A stretch of 45,458 nucleotides of DNA from an uncultured Porphyromonadaceae bacterium. Its GTDB lineage: Bacteria; Bacteroidota; Bacteroidia; Bacteroidales; Muribaculaceae. Location of the stretch: assembly GCA_948467675.1 (NCBI GenBank), contig CAOKFI010000021.1, positions 1-45,458 on the forward strand, given 5' to 3'. Of this stretch, positions 25,870-35,319 are shown in pieces (the stretch's first letter is position 1; the number at the start of each line of letters is the position of its first letter). The notes beneath the pieces were generated by a model. The model was not told the DNA's origin, did not search any database, and saw only the letters and a list, made by a program, of their open reading frames with translations. The position numbers and the translations under genes were made by a program.

Positions 25870-26256
25870 TTAAACGCACTTCAATATTTTGTCTGTTCCG
25901 AAGAATCCTATCGCACAGGCGCATAAACCACCCACCACAGTGACCACGACATACAGTATGGCGATATGCCAACGTCCCTGTTGCATGAGCTGCATGGCAT
26001 CAAGACTGAATGTAGAGTAAGTCGTATAACCGCCAAGACATCCGACCAACATAAAATCCCGCAAAACCCGTGATAATTCCCATCGTCCAAGACAGGCGCA
26101 CACCGCACCTATCAGCAGACATCCGGTAATATTTACCAATGCCGTGTGACAGAATTTACCGGGAAGCGAGAGATGCATATTGGCAAGCCAATATCTGGCA
26201 AGCGATCCGCACGCACCACCGAGCGCTACCGCACCTATGTGAAGCAACGACGACAT
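25870..26256 (-). CDS. crcB: CrcB/Fluc fluoride ion channel
   Basis: This is a 128-residue four-helix membrane protein that exports fluoride as a dual-topology dimer. Family marks are GGACGSLARYW (13-23), the pore asparagine N42 in NITGCLLIG, and the GGYTTYSTFS motif (75-84) with its phenylalanine and threonine/serine track. It follows pheS by 11 bp. I looked for a fluoride riboswitch in the short gap and there is no room for one. Confidence 0.94.
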   Translation of the reverse strand: MSSLLHIGAVALGGACGSLARYWLANMHLSLPGKFCHTALVNITGCLLIGAVCACLGRWELSRVLRDFMLVGCLGGYTTYSTFSLDAMQLMQQGRWHIAILYVVVTVVGGLCACAIGFFGTDKILKCV

Positions 26257-26267
26257 CCCACAGCCAA

Positions 26268-27287
26268 TCAGCGTGCGCTCTCGAACTCGCGCAGGAAGCG
26301 GACATCGTTCTCTGAGAACATACGCAGATCCTTCACCTGATATTTCAGGTTGGTTATACGTTCTATGCCCATGCCCAAAGCGAAACCGGAATACTTCTTG
26401 CTGTCGATACCGCAGGAGTCGAGCACATTGGGATCAACCATACCGCAGCCAAGAATTTCCACCCAGCCGGTACCCTTGCAGAACGAGCATCCTTTGCCTC
26501 CGCACAGATTGCACGAAATATCCATCTCGGCACTCGGTTCTGTAAACGGGAAATAACTCGGACGCAGACGGATTTTCGTATCCGAGCCAAACATTTCCTG
26601 TGCAAAATAGAGCAATGTCTGACGCAGATCGGCAAACGAGACCTCGGTATCGACATAAAGCGCCTCTACCTGATGGAAGAAACAGTGAGCACGCGCTGAG
26701 ATCGCTTCATTGCGGTATACACGTCCAGGGCATATAATGCGGATAGGCGGTTGGGTCTTCTCCATGACACGAGCCTGTACCGACGACGTATGAGTACGCA
26801 GAAGCACATCCGGATTACGCTGAATGAAGAATGTATCCTGCATGTCGCGGGCAGGATGATCGGCCGCAAAGTTCAAGGCAGAGAATACATGCCAGTCATC
26901 TTCTATTTCCGGACCTTCGGCAATCGAGAATCCGAGACGGCTGAATATAGACACAATCTCACGCCGAACTATCGACAACGGATGACGGGTACCAAGTCTC
27001 ATCGGAGCCGCAGTGCGGGTCAGATCAAGGCCTTCAACGCCAGTATCGGCATTGGCAAACGATTCCCTGAGCGCATTGATCCGTTCGGTTGCAAAATTCT
27101 TGAGTTCGTTGAGTTTGGGTCCGAGTTCGCGCTTGCGTTCGGCAGGCACTTCGCGGAATTCAACCATAAGCTGAGATATCTCACCCTTCTTGCTCAGATA
27201 TTTGATACGCAGAGCCTCTACTTCAGAGGCGTCTTTTGCGGTTATTTGCTCCAGTTCGGCCTTTATGGCGTTGATACGTTCTATCAT
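26268..27287 (-). CDS. pheS: Phenylalanyl-tRNA synthetase alpha subunit
   Basis: This is the catalytic subunit that charges tRNA-Phe; the beta subunit is not in the window. The 339-residue protein has the N-terminal coiled-coil arm (about 1-90). The class II motifs follow: HPLSIVRREIVSIFSRLGF, the GRVYRNEAISARAHCFFHQVEALYVD block (motif 2) and FALGMGIERITNLKY (motif 3, near 308-322). The zinc-like insertion CNLCGGKGCSFCKGTGW, common in Bacteroidetes PheS, lies near 258-274. A TAATTTTG box on the minus strand (27316-27323) lies about 30 nt before the ATG but lacks a clear -33 partner. Confidence 0.96.
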   Translation of the reverse strand: MIERINAIKAELEQITAKDASEVEALRIKYLSKKGEISQLMVEFREVPAERKRELGPKLNELKNFATERINALRESFANADTGVEGLDLTRTAAPMRLGTRHPLSIVRREIVSIFSRLGFSIAEGPEIEDDWHVFSALNFAADHPARDMQDTFFIQRNPDVLLRTHTSSVQARVMEKTQPPIRIICPGRVYRNEAISARAHCFFHQVEALYVDTEVSFADLRQTLLYFAQEMFGSDTKIRLRPSYFPFTEPSAEMDISCNLCGGKGCSFCKGTGWVEILGCGMVDPNVLDSCGIDSKKYSGFALGMGIERITNLKYQVKDLRMFSENDVRFLREFESAR

Positions 27288-27372
27288 CGTATAGGTGTCT
27301 TTTTCGAGTTGTGTGCAAAATTACAAAAAACGCCTGAAAAACACTGCCGGATAGCCGGAATAATTCCGATGA

Positions 27373-27678
27373 TCAGGGATTGTACAGATCCGGGGCATGA
27401 AAATCATTTATATCTTTCGCCTGAGCCAGCGCCGTAGCCGCGGGCGACATCGGGTCGATCGATACCGACATCGAATAGTCGTTGACAGCGGCGGCACGAC
27501 ATCCGAGGCGCCAGTTTAGTTTGCCCCGTACAAAATACAGCCGGGACAGATATTCCGACCGGGCTTTATCTCCTCCGGCATAAGACATGTCCGATGCCGA
27601 TATGGCGCTGTCCAACGCGACCATAGCCTCATCATAACGACCGTCTGCGATCAACGATTCTATATATTCCATTCGCAT
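27373..27678 (-). CDS. Small TPR-repeat protein
   Basis: This is a 101-residue helical protein with tetratricopeptide features: YIESLIADGRYDEAMVALDSAI, then SEYLSRLYFVRGKLNWRLGCRAAAVNDYSMSVSIDPMSPAA. The latter ends in the usual NDY-S-id-P turn. It probably mediates protein contacts; no target is visible. I prefer the start at 27678 (MRMEY) over 27741, because a TATATTCG -7-like box lies on the minus strand at 27693-27700, inside the longer frame. It is divergent from the phosphatase gene and 85 bp upstream of the pheS start. Confidence 0.7.
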   Translation of the reverse strand: MRMEYIESLIADGRYDEAMVALDSAISASDMSYAGGDKARSEYLSRLYFVRGKLNWRLGCRAAAVNDYSMSVSIDPMSPAATALAQAKDINDFHAPDLYNP

Positions 27679-27806
27679 AAGTGTTGGCTTCGCGAATATA
27701 ACAATTAAATCAGACCTACGATCTATATTATGACTATCCAATCCGACAAAATGTAATGGTTATTTGTTATATTCGCAGTATCAACGAACAATTTTACGTT
27801 TCAGCT

Positions 27807-29069
27807 ATGCTACACAGATACATATTATCATCTATCGCGATGGCAACAGTTCTCATCGCGGCTGCCGCCAACCCTATTGTAACGGACTATTCCGTCGATG
27901 ACTGCCAGGGAAGTCTTAAACCGTATCCAGTTCCGGCCGCGATAGTGGAATATCCCGACTCGCTGACTCCCGTAATAATAAACCATGTAGGGCGTCATGG
28001 TGCCAGATATCCGGCTGGAGCGACCCACAGCAAAGAACTGCTGTCACTCCTGCAGCGTGCCGATTCTGCCGGAACGATCACCACGACAGGGCGCAATCTC
28101 ATGAAACTGACACAATATGTGATCTCGGAAAGCGAAGGGCGCTGGGGTGCACTGGACTCCCTCGGTATGGCAGAACAGCGAGGCATCGCGTCCAGAATGT
28201 ATATGGCATACCCTGACCTGCTGGTTTCATCGCCAATCACTGCAATCTCGAGTTATTCGCCCAGATGCATCATGAGCATGTACTCATTCTGTCACCAGTT
28301 GACACGTATGAACAACAGGGTCGAGATCATAGCATCGTCAGGTCGTCAATATTCCGATCTTATGCGGCCGTTTGATCTCGACCAGGACTATCTTGACTTC
28401 AGAAAGGACAACACATGGGCACCGCCATACGATGCATACATGTCAGAAACAGTTCCGGTAAGCGGCATCCGGCGCGCTGTGGGACAAGATTTCGAAATGA
28501 CTGACACTGAGGCGCGCGAAATGGCTCTTATGGAATATTATGTGCTGGCCGGACTCAGCGCAATGTCGATCGATACCGATATCACAGCATACCTTACCAA
28601 AGAAGAACTAAACCAACTCTGGAGCACATTCAATCTACGCCAATATCTACAACGCACCGCCACCACAGTATCGACCGTCCCGGCCGATATCGCAGCTCCT
28701 CTGCTAAACGATCTGATCTCTACTACCGCAGCGGCAGCCGAAGGCCGCAATGAAGGACATGTGTTCCTGCGGTTCGGCCATGCCGAAACCCTGATGCCGC
28801 TGCTGTCGCTGATGCATCTGCCAGGATGCTATTACATGACAAATTATTTCGATACCGTGTCTAAACACTGGCGCGACTTCGACGTAGTGCCACTGGCCTC
28901 GAATCTGCAGATGATTCTGTTCAGGTCAAAAAGCGGACGATACTATCTGCGCGTGGATCTGAATGAGAAACCAGTTCCTTTAATACCTAACTCCACGACC
29001 ATATACCTGCCGTGGGGAGAGGCAAGGAACTATCTTACACGCTGCCTCCCCATGTATATGCAGATCTGA
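27807..29069 (+). CDS. Histidine acid phosphatase family, MINPP/phytase-like
   Basis: This is a 420-residue exported phosphatase of the clade-2 histidine phosphatase superfamily. After the signal peptide (ILSSIAMATVLIAAAA) comes RHGARYP at 63-69, whose first histidine is the phosphorylated nucleophile. The proton-donor motif is HAE at 325-327 (FLRFGHAETL), the variant typical of multiple inositol-polyphosphate phosphatases rather than the HD of classical phytases. Gut Bacteroides MINPP proteins with this motif degrade phytate, so phytate is the likely substrate by family. ATG 27807 is chosen for the signal peptide. A TATATTCG box at 27768-27775 may be its promoter. It is convergent with gldN, 9 bp apart. 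Confidence 0.88.
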   Translation: MLHRYILSSIAMATVLIAAAANPIVTDYSVDDCQGSLKPYPVPAAIVEYPDSLTPVIINHVGRHGARYPAGATHSKELLSLLQRADSAGTITTTGRNLMKLTQYVISESEGRWGALDSLGMAEQRGIASRMYMAYPDLLVSSPITAISSYSPRCIMSMYSFCHQLTRMNNRVEIIASSGRQYSDLMRPFDLDQDYLDFRKDNTWAPPYDAYMSETVPVSGIRRAVGQDFEMTDTEAREMALMEYYVLAGLSAMSIDTDITAYLTKEELNQLWSTFNLRQYLQRTATTVSTVPADIAAPLLNDLISTTAAAAEGRNEGHVFLRFGHAETLMPLLSLMHLPGCYYMTNYFDTVSKHWRDFDVVPLASNLQMILFRSKSGRYYLRVDLNEKPVPLIPNSTTIYLPWGEARNYLTRCLPMYMQI

Positions 29070-29078
29070 CGTCCGGTA

Positions 29079-30233
29079 TCACCCTTTTCGACGACGTACG
29101 GAACGGGCTACGCTGCTCGACGAAGTCTTGGGCTTCGATTCCTTCTTTACTTTCGGAGCTTTGGCTTTAGATGGCTTTTTAGCAGACCGCGAGCTACGCG
29201 TCGAACGAGTACTATTCTCCTTAACCGCTGCATCCTGACGCACCGCGATCGAATCGCCGGCAGCTGCCGATTGCGCTTCCAATGCCTCACGCGCTTCGCG
29301 TGCCGCAATAATCTCCTCTCTCGACGGCACCCACATCTTATCGGTATAAGTATCGAGACGGTGCTGGATACTATCCTGTGCGCGCTTCAGATCGTCGGCA
29401 TCCGTATATAACTGATTCATCGACTTGTTACGGAGATTGCGGGTTTTGTATATCTCTCCGTCATACATGTTCATACTGAAGAAATCGCCGTAAGTATATC
29501 GCGGCAGATTGTTGTCATCGTCAGTAAACACATATTGTGTAGCGAGATAAGGACGCAGATCAGACATGCGTATCCAGAACATCGGATATTTTACCGCCTC
29601 ACCGCCAAAATCGCCTGACCGGTGCAATACCGGACAGATGGCTTCGACTTCGGTCTTCATCGTATTGGTGCGCGAATCCACGATCCAGCGCTCTATTATA
29701 TAGTACGACAACACTTCATTGGTTGGCACATCGCTCTCATCTATCGCAAAACGCGGATTCTTCTCGGTCGAACCCTTGGCGTCAGAATATAGTATCTGGA
29801 AACGGTCGAGCATCTCACGTACCTTTATGCGATACTGATCCGAGAATATCTCACGTCCGTCAAGATATTCATACGCTGATATCTGATTGTCGGCCAGCAA
29901 TCTCATTATTATACGGAACAGATTCTCATCGCCATCTATTATATCTTCCGGATAATACAATGCGGCATTTTTCTCTTTAGTCAAATCAAGCTGACGGTAT
30001 ATGACGCGCATCCACTGCATGTCGGCATCGCTTACACCCTGCTCTTCAAAACGCGACTGCATACGCTCCGACACCTGAGCTCCGCCAGTGGCAGTACGCC
30101 CTGCACGGCTGCGGTCATCGGAAGTGCGACGGCGCACGGCGCTGCTCGACGAATCCTGTGCTGCAGCCGACAGAGCCAATCCGAATCCCGCGAGCGCTAT
30201 GACGAAATATCGTTTAAATGCTTTCATTGTCAT
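29079..30233 (-). CDS. gldN: Type IX secretion system protein GldN/PorN
   Basis: This is the periplasmic component that forms the PorK-PorN ring of the type IX secretion system. The 384-residue protein has a signal peptide (FVIALAGFGLALSAAAQ). A conserved GldN core covers about 50-260 (DMQWMRVIYRQLDLTKEKNAALYYPE, then YYIIERWIVDS, then the FFSMNMYDGEIYKTRNLRNKS block). The C-terminal tail of about 80 residues is rich in Lys, Arg and Ser and looks disordered. It is the last gene of the porT-porP-gldKLMN run, 37 bp after gldM. ATG 30227 is an equally good start. Confidence 0.92.
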   Translation of the reverse strand: MTMKAFKRYFVIALAGFGLALSAAAQDSSSSAVRRRTSDDRSRAGRTATGGAQVSERMQSRFEEQGVSDADMQWMRVIYRQLDLTKEKNAALYYPEDIIDGDENLFRIIMRLLADNQISAYEYLDGREIFSDQYRIKVREMLDRFQILYSDAKGSTEKNPRFAIDESDVPTNEVLSYYIIERWIVDSRTNTMKTEVEAICPVLHRSGDFGGEAVKYPMFWIRMSDLRPYLATQYVFTDDDNNLPRYTYGDFFSMNMYDGEIYKTRNLRNKSMNQLYTDADDLKRAQDSIQHRLDTYTDKMWVPSREEIIAAREAREALEAQSAAAGDSIAVRQDAAVKENSTRSTRSSRSAKKPSKAKAPKVKKESKPKTSSSSVARSVRRRKG

Positions 30234-30270
30234 ATATCAATATCCTTTTTTTCAATATCATTAAGATGTA

Positions 30271-31836
30271 TCAGTTCACAATCACCTCCATCGGAGAAAG
30301 ATCTCGTGTTATACCATCAGGCCCGATAGCTTTGACGGCTGAAATATAGAACCGCTTGCCACGCTGCAGACGACGGAACTGATCCTTCTGACGCTGCGAG
30401 AAAGCGGCACCATCGCTGACCTCGGGTATAGCATTTCCCATCGAATCGAAAAACACAGTCTGGAAACTCAATACCTTAAACGAGATATTAAGCAGATCGT
30501 CATCTATAGCAGCTTCGATACCGGGAGCCTGCAACAGAAGTGATTTTGCAAACGGTCTGGAGCCGCGATAGCGGTTCTGGACACCATTGGCATCGGCAAA
30601 TGCGATGAACGGAGTAGGATCCGGCAGTTTGCGTGTGCGGAAAGTGGTCGAAGCCACCGTTTGTGGACGACCGTCAATATTTGCAGTAACGGTCACGACA
30701 GCATTTTCGCCCACTTTACCGGGCCGTGCCACCCATCCGTCACCATGACGTGCAAGTGTGCCGTTGGTCATCGAAGCGGTAACGGCACTGTTCGGTACCC
30801 CTGGAACAGATATGCTCATCGGATTATCTATACCCGCATACAGCACATTCATCATCGTCGCCGATACTGTAGCCGTAGGTTCTACCACAGTATATGCCGA
30901 TGTAAAATCATGACGCGTCACAGATCCGTCGCCGTGAGGCACTTCAAGATATCCTTTATACTCGAAATTGCCTGTAGATCCGGCCACAAACTCGTACAAC
31001 CCGAGATCGTTGTCAAGACGCGATCCATTGACATATATGGCCGGACGCTGTGTCGTATCCACAGCCGCCAATACTATATTGGCGGAATATTTGCCTCCCC
31101 GCATCACATTCCGGGATTGCGGAATGACAAATGCATTAAGTTCGTTGACCCTGACATCGCCGGCATCGACAGCCGACAACAATGCCGACAGGGCTTCGCC
31201 TTCGGCATAGCGGAGGTCATTCTGCAGCTTTGCAAGCAGAGTGACAGCCGCCACCACCGGCTGGTTCTCGAATTTGGCCTCCTCCCACTTCTGACCACCT
31301 ATTATACCCTTACGGTCAAACGGATCGGTAGACAAGGCGGCTTCGATATTGGCTTTCTTTACAGAGTCGAGCATAAGATCCGCAATGAAACCGCGGTACA
31401 CATCGACATGCCGTCGCAAGCGCTGTCCCTCAAGAGTGGCCGGATTAAGCATCACTACCGACGATGCCTCCAGATCATCACGGTGTACGATGTCGTTGAC
31501 ATCGGCTCCGGCTCCGTCTGCTTTAGTAACGATAGCGACCTTGAGCGAATCCACATAGTCATACAGCTCTCCTGTCAGTTTCCTTACTTCGGCCGCCCGC
31601 TCGAGCCAAGGACGTCCTTTGTCTGGATTCTGATCCGTAAACGACTCCAGACGCCGGAATATGGCCTCGTTGCGCTGATCCACGTTGTCGTTTGAACGGT
31701 TAAGGCCGTCCTCTACCTGAGTAAAACCGTCAAGCACATCACTGCTCACATTTAGTGCGAGCATTGCGGTCAAGACGATATACATGAGGTTTATCATCTT
31801 CTGACGTGGTGATAGCTTTGTGCTATTTGAACCCAT
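30271..31836 (-). CDS. gldM: Type IX secretion system motor protein GldM/PorM
   Basis: This 521-residue protein is the periplasm-spanning half of the GldL-GldM proton-driven motor. The N-terminus KLSPRQKMINLMYIVLTAMLALNVSSDVLDGF is the conserved single transmembrane helix of the family. Four beta-rich periplasmic domains follow, for example GGKYSANIVLAAVDTTQRP and VSVPGVPNSAV-type strands. The length is normal. It starts 11 bp after the gldL stop, as expected for co-translated motor subunits. Confidence 0.95.
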   Translation of the reverse strand: MGSNSTKLSPRQKMINLMYIVLTAMLALNVSSDVLDGFTQVEDGLNRSNDNVDQRNEAIFRRLESFTDQNPDKGRPWLERAAEVRKLTGELYDYVDSLKVAIVTKADGAGADVNDIVHRDDLEASSVVMLNPATLEGQRLRRHVDVYRGFIADLMLDSVKKANIEAALSTDPFDRKGIIGGQKWEEAKFENQPVVAAVTLLAKLQNDLRYAEGEALSALLSAVDAGDVRVNELNAFVIPQSRNVMRGGKYSANIVLAAVDTTQRPAIYVNGSRLDNDLGLYEFVAGSTGNFEYKGYLEVPHGDGSVTRHDFTSAYTVVEPTATVSATMMNVLYAGIDNPMSISVPGVPNSAVTASMTNGTLARHGDGWVARPGKVGENAVVTVTANIDGRPQTVASTTFRTRKLPDPTPFIAFADANGVQNRYRGSRPFAKSLLLQAPGIEAAIDDDLLNISFKVLSFQTVFFDSMGNAIPEVSDGAAFSQRQKDQFRRLQRGKRFYISAVKAIGPDGITRDLSPMEVIVN

Positions 31837-31847
31837 CGTTGCGAAGT

Positions 31848-32828
31848 TTAAGCGTTTTCAGATTCTGATACAGGTGTTCCGTCGGCAGCCTTAGACATAC
31901 CCGGAATGTCGGCTCCCATCATCGGACGATACATATTGATGGTCATTGCCGTTATCATCTTCTCATATACGGAATTGAGCTGCTGCATATAGCGTGCCAT
32001 CTTCTCAGTCTCCGAACAATAACGGGAACTCTGTTCGGCGCTCTTTTCGTACATATCGCGGATATCCTTTATGCCGCGGTTAACACGGTCGATCGATTCC
32101 AGTTGCGAAGACACGCTTTTCAGCTGTATCTCATATATGGTGTTCAACCCGCCGATGTTGCGGTTAAGAGCCTGCATCTGCTCCACATATCCGGTAGAGC
32201 TCGCTGTGATATTCTCTGAATTCTCCGTGATGGCGCGATAGCTCTGCAGCAGCACTTCCGAGACATTGTTGAGTGCCTCTGTGGTAGCGCGCAACTGTTG
32301 CATCTGTTCGGATATAGCAGCCATCTGACCCAGATACTGTTGTGTGGCATCAGTCAGTTCTGCCATGCGCGACAGCTGATCGGAAGCGGCAGCCATTCTG
32401 GCTATACTGTCAGACAGCGAACGGGAATCGGCCTCACTGAGATTGATATTTTCCGGAATCCCGACTGCTGCCTTGGCCTCCTTTTCTGACACTTTCGGAA
32501 GAACAGCGTTTCCGCCTATCACAATTCCGCTGCCGCCGTTGAAGTCAGGACGCTCTTCAGGATCTTTGCTTTCGAGAACAGGAAATACCTCTTCCCAATG
32601 ATATTCTTTGGGCGGCCGGTCAAATGCCGTGAGGATAAACATAAGCACTTCGGTGCCCATACCTATCGAAAGCAGCATATTGCCGCCGGGAAGGTGAAGG
32701 ATCTTAAACAACGCGCCCCAGATCACGATAGCAGCACCGATACTGTACGCGAAGTTAAAAAATCGCTGGCCACTCTCTCCTGAGAGAAAACGCTCTACCG
32801 CGTTTTTGTATTTTTTGATCTTAGTCAT
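31848..32828 (-). CDS. gldL: Type IX secretion system motor protein GldL/PorL
   Basis: This is the inner-membrane stator-like half of the GldL-GldM motor that powers secretion. The 326-residue protein has two N-terminal membrane helices (about 24-42 and 50-68). The second contains a buried glutamate, E60 in GMGTEVLMF, where the family keeps its essential protonatable residue. A long cytoplasmic part follows with coiled-coil heptads (about 150-290, SDQLSRMAELTDATQQYLGQ and following) and a short C-terminal tail. It starts 33 bp after the gldK stop and ends 11 bp before gldM. Confidence 0.94.
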   Translation of the reverse strand: MTKIKKYKNAVERFLSGESGQRFFNFAYSIGAAIVIWGALFKILHLPGGNMLLSIGMGTEVLMFILTAFDRPPKEYHWEEVFPVLESKDPEERPDFNGGSGIVIGGNAVLPKVSEKEAKAAVGIPENINLSEADSRSLSDSIARMAAASDQLSRMAELTDATQQYLGQMAAISEQMQQLRATTEALNNVSEVLLQSYRAITENSENITASSTGYVEQMQALNRNIGGLNTIYEIQLKSVSSQLESIDRVNRGIKDIRDMYEKSAEQSSRYCSETEKMARYMQQLNSVYEKMITAMTINMYRPMMGADIPGMSKAADGTPVSESENA

Positions 32829-32861
32829 CGTCAGAGACTTATAGAGATATAGTTGACTGGT

Positions 32862-34301
32862 TTATTTTTTAGATTTCTGTCCGCGGGCAAACCCTATCTG
32901 AGTACGCACGCAACGGAATCCGATATACGACCGCTGTTCGTTCTGATATTCCCACATACGTATATCGCTACGTATATTGTGCGCCACATCTTTCCAGGAT
33001 CCACCACGCACAATCTTACGTTTCATCTTATAAGGATCCTCTTTTGCCGCATCATAGCGGTATTCCGGATTCAGGTCGCTGGTCAGCCGGCCGATGCTTT
33101 CGGTATAGGCGGTGGATGTCCATTCGCTCACATTACCGGCCATATCATAAAGGCCGAAATCATTTGGCGAATAGGTGCCTACGCTCGATGTGATCAGATG
33201 ACCATCACGTATATAGTTGCCGTCCTGAGGCTTGAAATTGGCGTAAAAGCACCCTTTATCCTCGGTAAGCGGCAATTCGCCTTCCCACGGATACATATTC
33301 TCGCTGACCCCGGCTCTGGCGGCATACTCCCATTCGGCCTCTGTCGGCAAGCGGTACGGCTCCACATAAACGCCCTCTTTTCCGAGCGCGCGGCGAAGAT
33401 AATCCGTACGCCAGTTGGCGAATGCCGATGCCTGCTCCCAGCTTACACCCACCACCGGATAATCGTTGTATCCGCCATGACTGAAATACAGGCGTACGTA
33501 AGGCTCGTTATAGGCATTGTCGAAGTCATTGATCCAAGCCGTAGTATCGGGATATACATTTACGATATACGTATTCAGGAAGTCATAGTCGCCGGTCAGC
33601 CCGCGTGTGATTGTCTCCCGTATGATCTCTCCTTCATCATTGATGTATGCGGTATCTTTCGATATCACAGGAACCGCTGTCGACACCGGTTTATCCGTAT
33701 TATACTCGCGCCGTGCCGGATCGAGACGATGCTTGCGTTTTACGGCTTCGGTCTGGTTATAGATCTCATAACGGTAATTGAGCTGTTCGGGATCAAGCTC
33801 TTTAACTCTGGTTATGGGATTTGTACGATACAGGCTCTCTATGGCGCGAGCCTCATCCTCGTTAGGATTACGCCATGGAATAGCTTTATTCCAGTTGAGG
33901 TATGGTCTTATCGGGTTCCCTTCGCGGTCTTCCTCGATCTTGAATTCTTCGTTGCCTCCGTAGGCCGGATCGGCCAGGCGCTCGCGGATGATCGAGTCTC
34001 GCACCCAGAATACGAATTGCTTGTATTTGCCATTGGTGATCTCGGTCTCGTCCATCCAGAACGACTCTACCGAAATACCCCGGGGATCCGCCTCGAGATT
34101 CCAGAGAGAATCGGCTTTCTGCGGTCCGACCTGAATCGATCCGCGGTCTATGAGCACCATACCGTAAGGAGTGGGCTCACTCCAGGAGGTTCCCGACACT
34201 CCGGTCACTTCACCGCCTGCCGAAGACTGGCTGCCGGCACAAGAAGTGACTGCGAGCAGGGCTATTGCCATAGGCAGAATAAATATCGTCAGTTTCTTCA
34301 T
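32862..34301 (-). CDS. gldK: Type IX secretion system lipoprotein GldK/PorK
   Basis: This outer-membrane lipoprotein forms the PorK-PorN ring under the outer membrane. The 479-residue protein has a lipobox VTSC (Cys21) and a formylglycine-generating-enzyme/sulfatase-modifying-factor fold. Marks of that fold are SVESFWMDETEITNGKYKQF, YPVVGVSWEQASAFANWR, RLPTEAEWEYAAR, YDMAGNVSEWTSTAY and VRGGSWKD near the end. Unlike FGE enzymes the family is structural. The opposite strand carries a long open frame across the whole gene, which I regard as a codon-bias artefact. Confidence 0.95.
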   Translation of the reverse strand: MKKLTIFILPMAIALLAVTSCAGSQSSAGGEVTGVSGTSWSEPTPYGMVLIDRGSIQVGPQKADSLWNLEADPRGISVESFWMDETEITNGKYKQFVFWVRDSIIRERLADPAYGGNEEFKIEEDREGNPIRPYLNWNKAIPWRNPNEDEARAIESLYRTNPITRVKELDPEQLNYRYEIYNQTEAVKRKHRLDPARREYNTDKPVSTAVPVISKDTAYINDEGEIIRETITRGLTGDYDFLNTYIVNVYPDTTAWINDFDNAYNEPYVRLYFSHGGYNDYPVVGVSWEQASAFANWRTDYLRRALGKEGVYVEPYRLPTEAEWEYAARAGVSENMYPWEGELPLTEDKGCFYANFKPQDGNYIRDGHLITSSVGTYSPNDFGLYDMAGNVSEWTSTAYTESIGRLTSDLNPEYRYDAAKEDPYKMKRKIVRGGSWKDVAHNIRSDIRMWEYQNEQRSYIGFRCVRTQIGFARGQKSKK

Positions 34302-34335
34302 ATCTAAGGTTAATCCTTCGGAATCTTTATTAATT

Positions 34336-35319
34336 TCACATTATACGTATGCTCTTGTGCCGATGCCTGTTTTTGTCGGAGAAATCGAGTTTGAGCTTAT
34401 ATCCGGCAAATATCTCATGGCTGCCTGAACTTGCCCGTGATATAGCTGATGTCGGATAATCGTAGCTATATCCGAGATAGAAGTTACGGAAATCGACTCC
34501 AAGCATAAGCGACACGGCATCCTGATACCTGTAGCCGATACCGCCCGACAGAAACTTATTGTAGCGTATACGGGCTGTGACTTCGGCCTGAGTGAACGTA
34601 AAATCGCTCTTTACCAACACTGACGGCATCACTTCAAATAACGTATTTTTAATCGGAATATTGCTGCCGGCCGTAAAATATAGGGTGCGCCCGACATTGA
34701 ACTCGTAGCTCTGGGCTTCGGTGCTTTCACTGCCCTCCATCGTCAGACCTATGGACGGGGATGTGATATGAGTACATGACAGTCCTGCATAAAACCATTT
34801 GTGCGTATACCATACTCCAAATCCCATATCGAACGATGTACCGGTAAGATCCGACGTGGGAATACCGTCATCTGTCGGCTGATGGTAATCATCATCGCCC
34901 GGAATATAGACCTCCGAGCCTTTGAATGTCTCGTTTACCATGCCCGCCTGAAGAGCTATCGTAAACTCTCCCTTCAGCAGCCTGAACTTATAGCCGGCCT
35001 GTATGCCTGCCGCCATATCGCTGTAAAGGCCACGGCTTTCCTGACGCACAACGGCACCGATGCCAAAACGTTTTCCGAACAGTCTGACAGGCATGTCGGC
35101 TGTCATCAGAAACGTTTTCGGTGCCTTTTCGATCCCGACCCATTGCAGACGCGATCCGCCTCTGATCTTCACGAAGTCAGTCTCGCCGGCAGCAGCCGGA
35201 TTATAATACGTGGGCACCTCATAATATTGTGTCATCACCCCGTCTGACTGAGCCGAGGCTATAAACGCCACAAAAATCGATGCCAGAGCGACGGCTATAT
35301 GTCGTATCATCTTGCCCAT
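34336..35319 (-). CDS. porP: PorP/SprF-family type IX secretion outer-membrane protein
   Basis: This 327-residue outer-membrane beta-barrel belongs to the PorP/SprF family, which is linked with the type IX machinery and helps attach or localise its ring or cargo. It has a signal peptide (IAVALASIFVAFIASAQ) and the diagnostic start of the mature protein, QYYEVPTYYNPAAAGETDF. Barrel strands follow with GIGAVVRQESRGLYSDMAAGIQAGY and GGIGYRYQDAVSLMLGV. The ATG at 35319 shares one base with the porT stop (TGATG), so the genes are translationally coupled. gldK follows after 34 bp. Confidence 0.92.
   Translation of the reverse strand: MGKMIRHIAVALASIFVAFIASAQSDGVMTQYYEVPTYYNPAAAGETDFVKIRGGSRLQWVGIEKAPKTFLMTADMPVRLFGKRFGIGAVVRQESRGLYSDMAAGIQAGYKFRLLKGEFTIALQAGMVNETFKGSEVYIPGDDDYHQPTDDGIPTSDLTGTSFDMGFGVWYTHKWFYAGLSCTHITSPSIGLTMEGSESTEAQSYEFNVGRTLYFTAGSNIPIKNTLFEVMPSVLVKSDFTFTQAEVTARIRYNKFLSGGIGYRYQDAVSLMLGVDFRNFYLGYSYDYPTSAISRASSGSHEIFAGYKLKLDFSDKNRHRHKSIRIM

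Noticed and set aside
26257..26267. Fluoride riboswitch before crcB
   Set aside because: Only 11 bp separate pheS and crcB, too short for the aptamer, so crcB appears to be expressed with pheS.
32853..34307. 484-codon ORF on the plus strand across gldK
   Set aside because: It mirrors gldK almost exactly and has no recognisable domain. It follows from codon bias in gldK. The same applies to the plus-strand ORFs over gldM (30661-31695) and mtaB (10065-11177).
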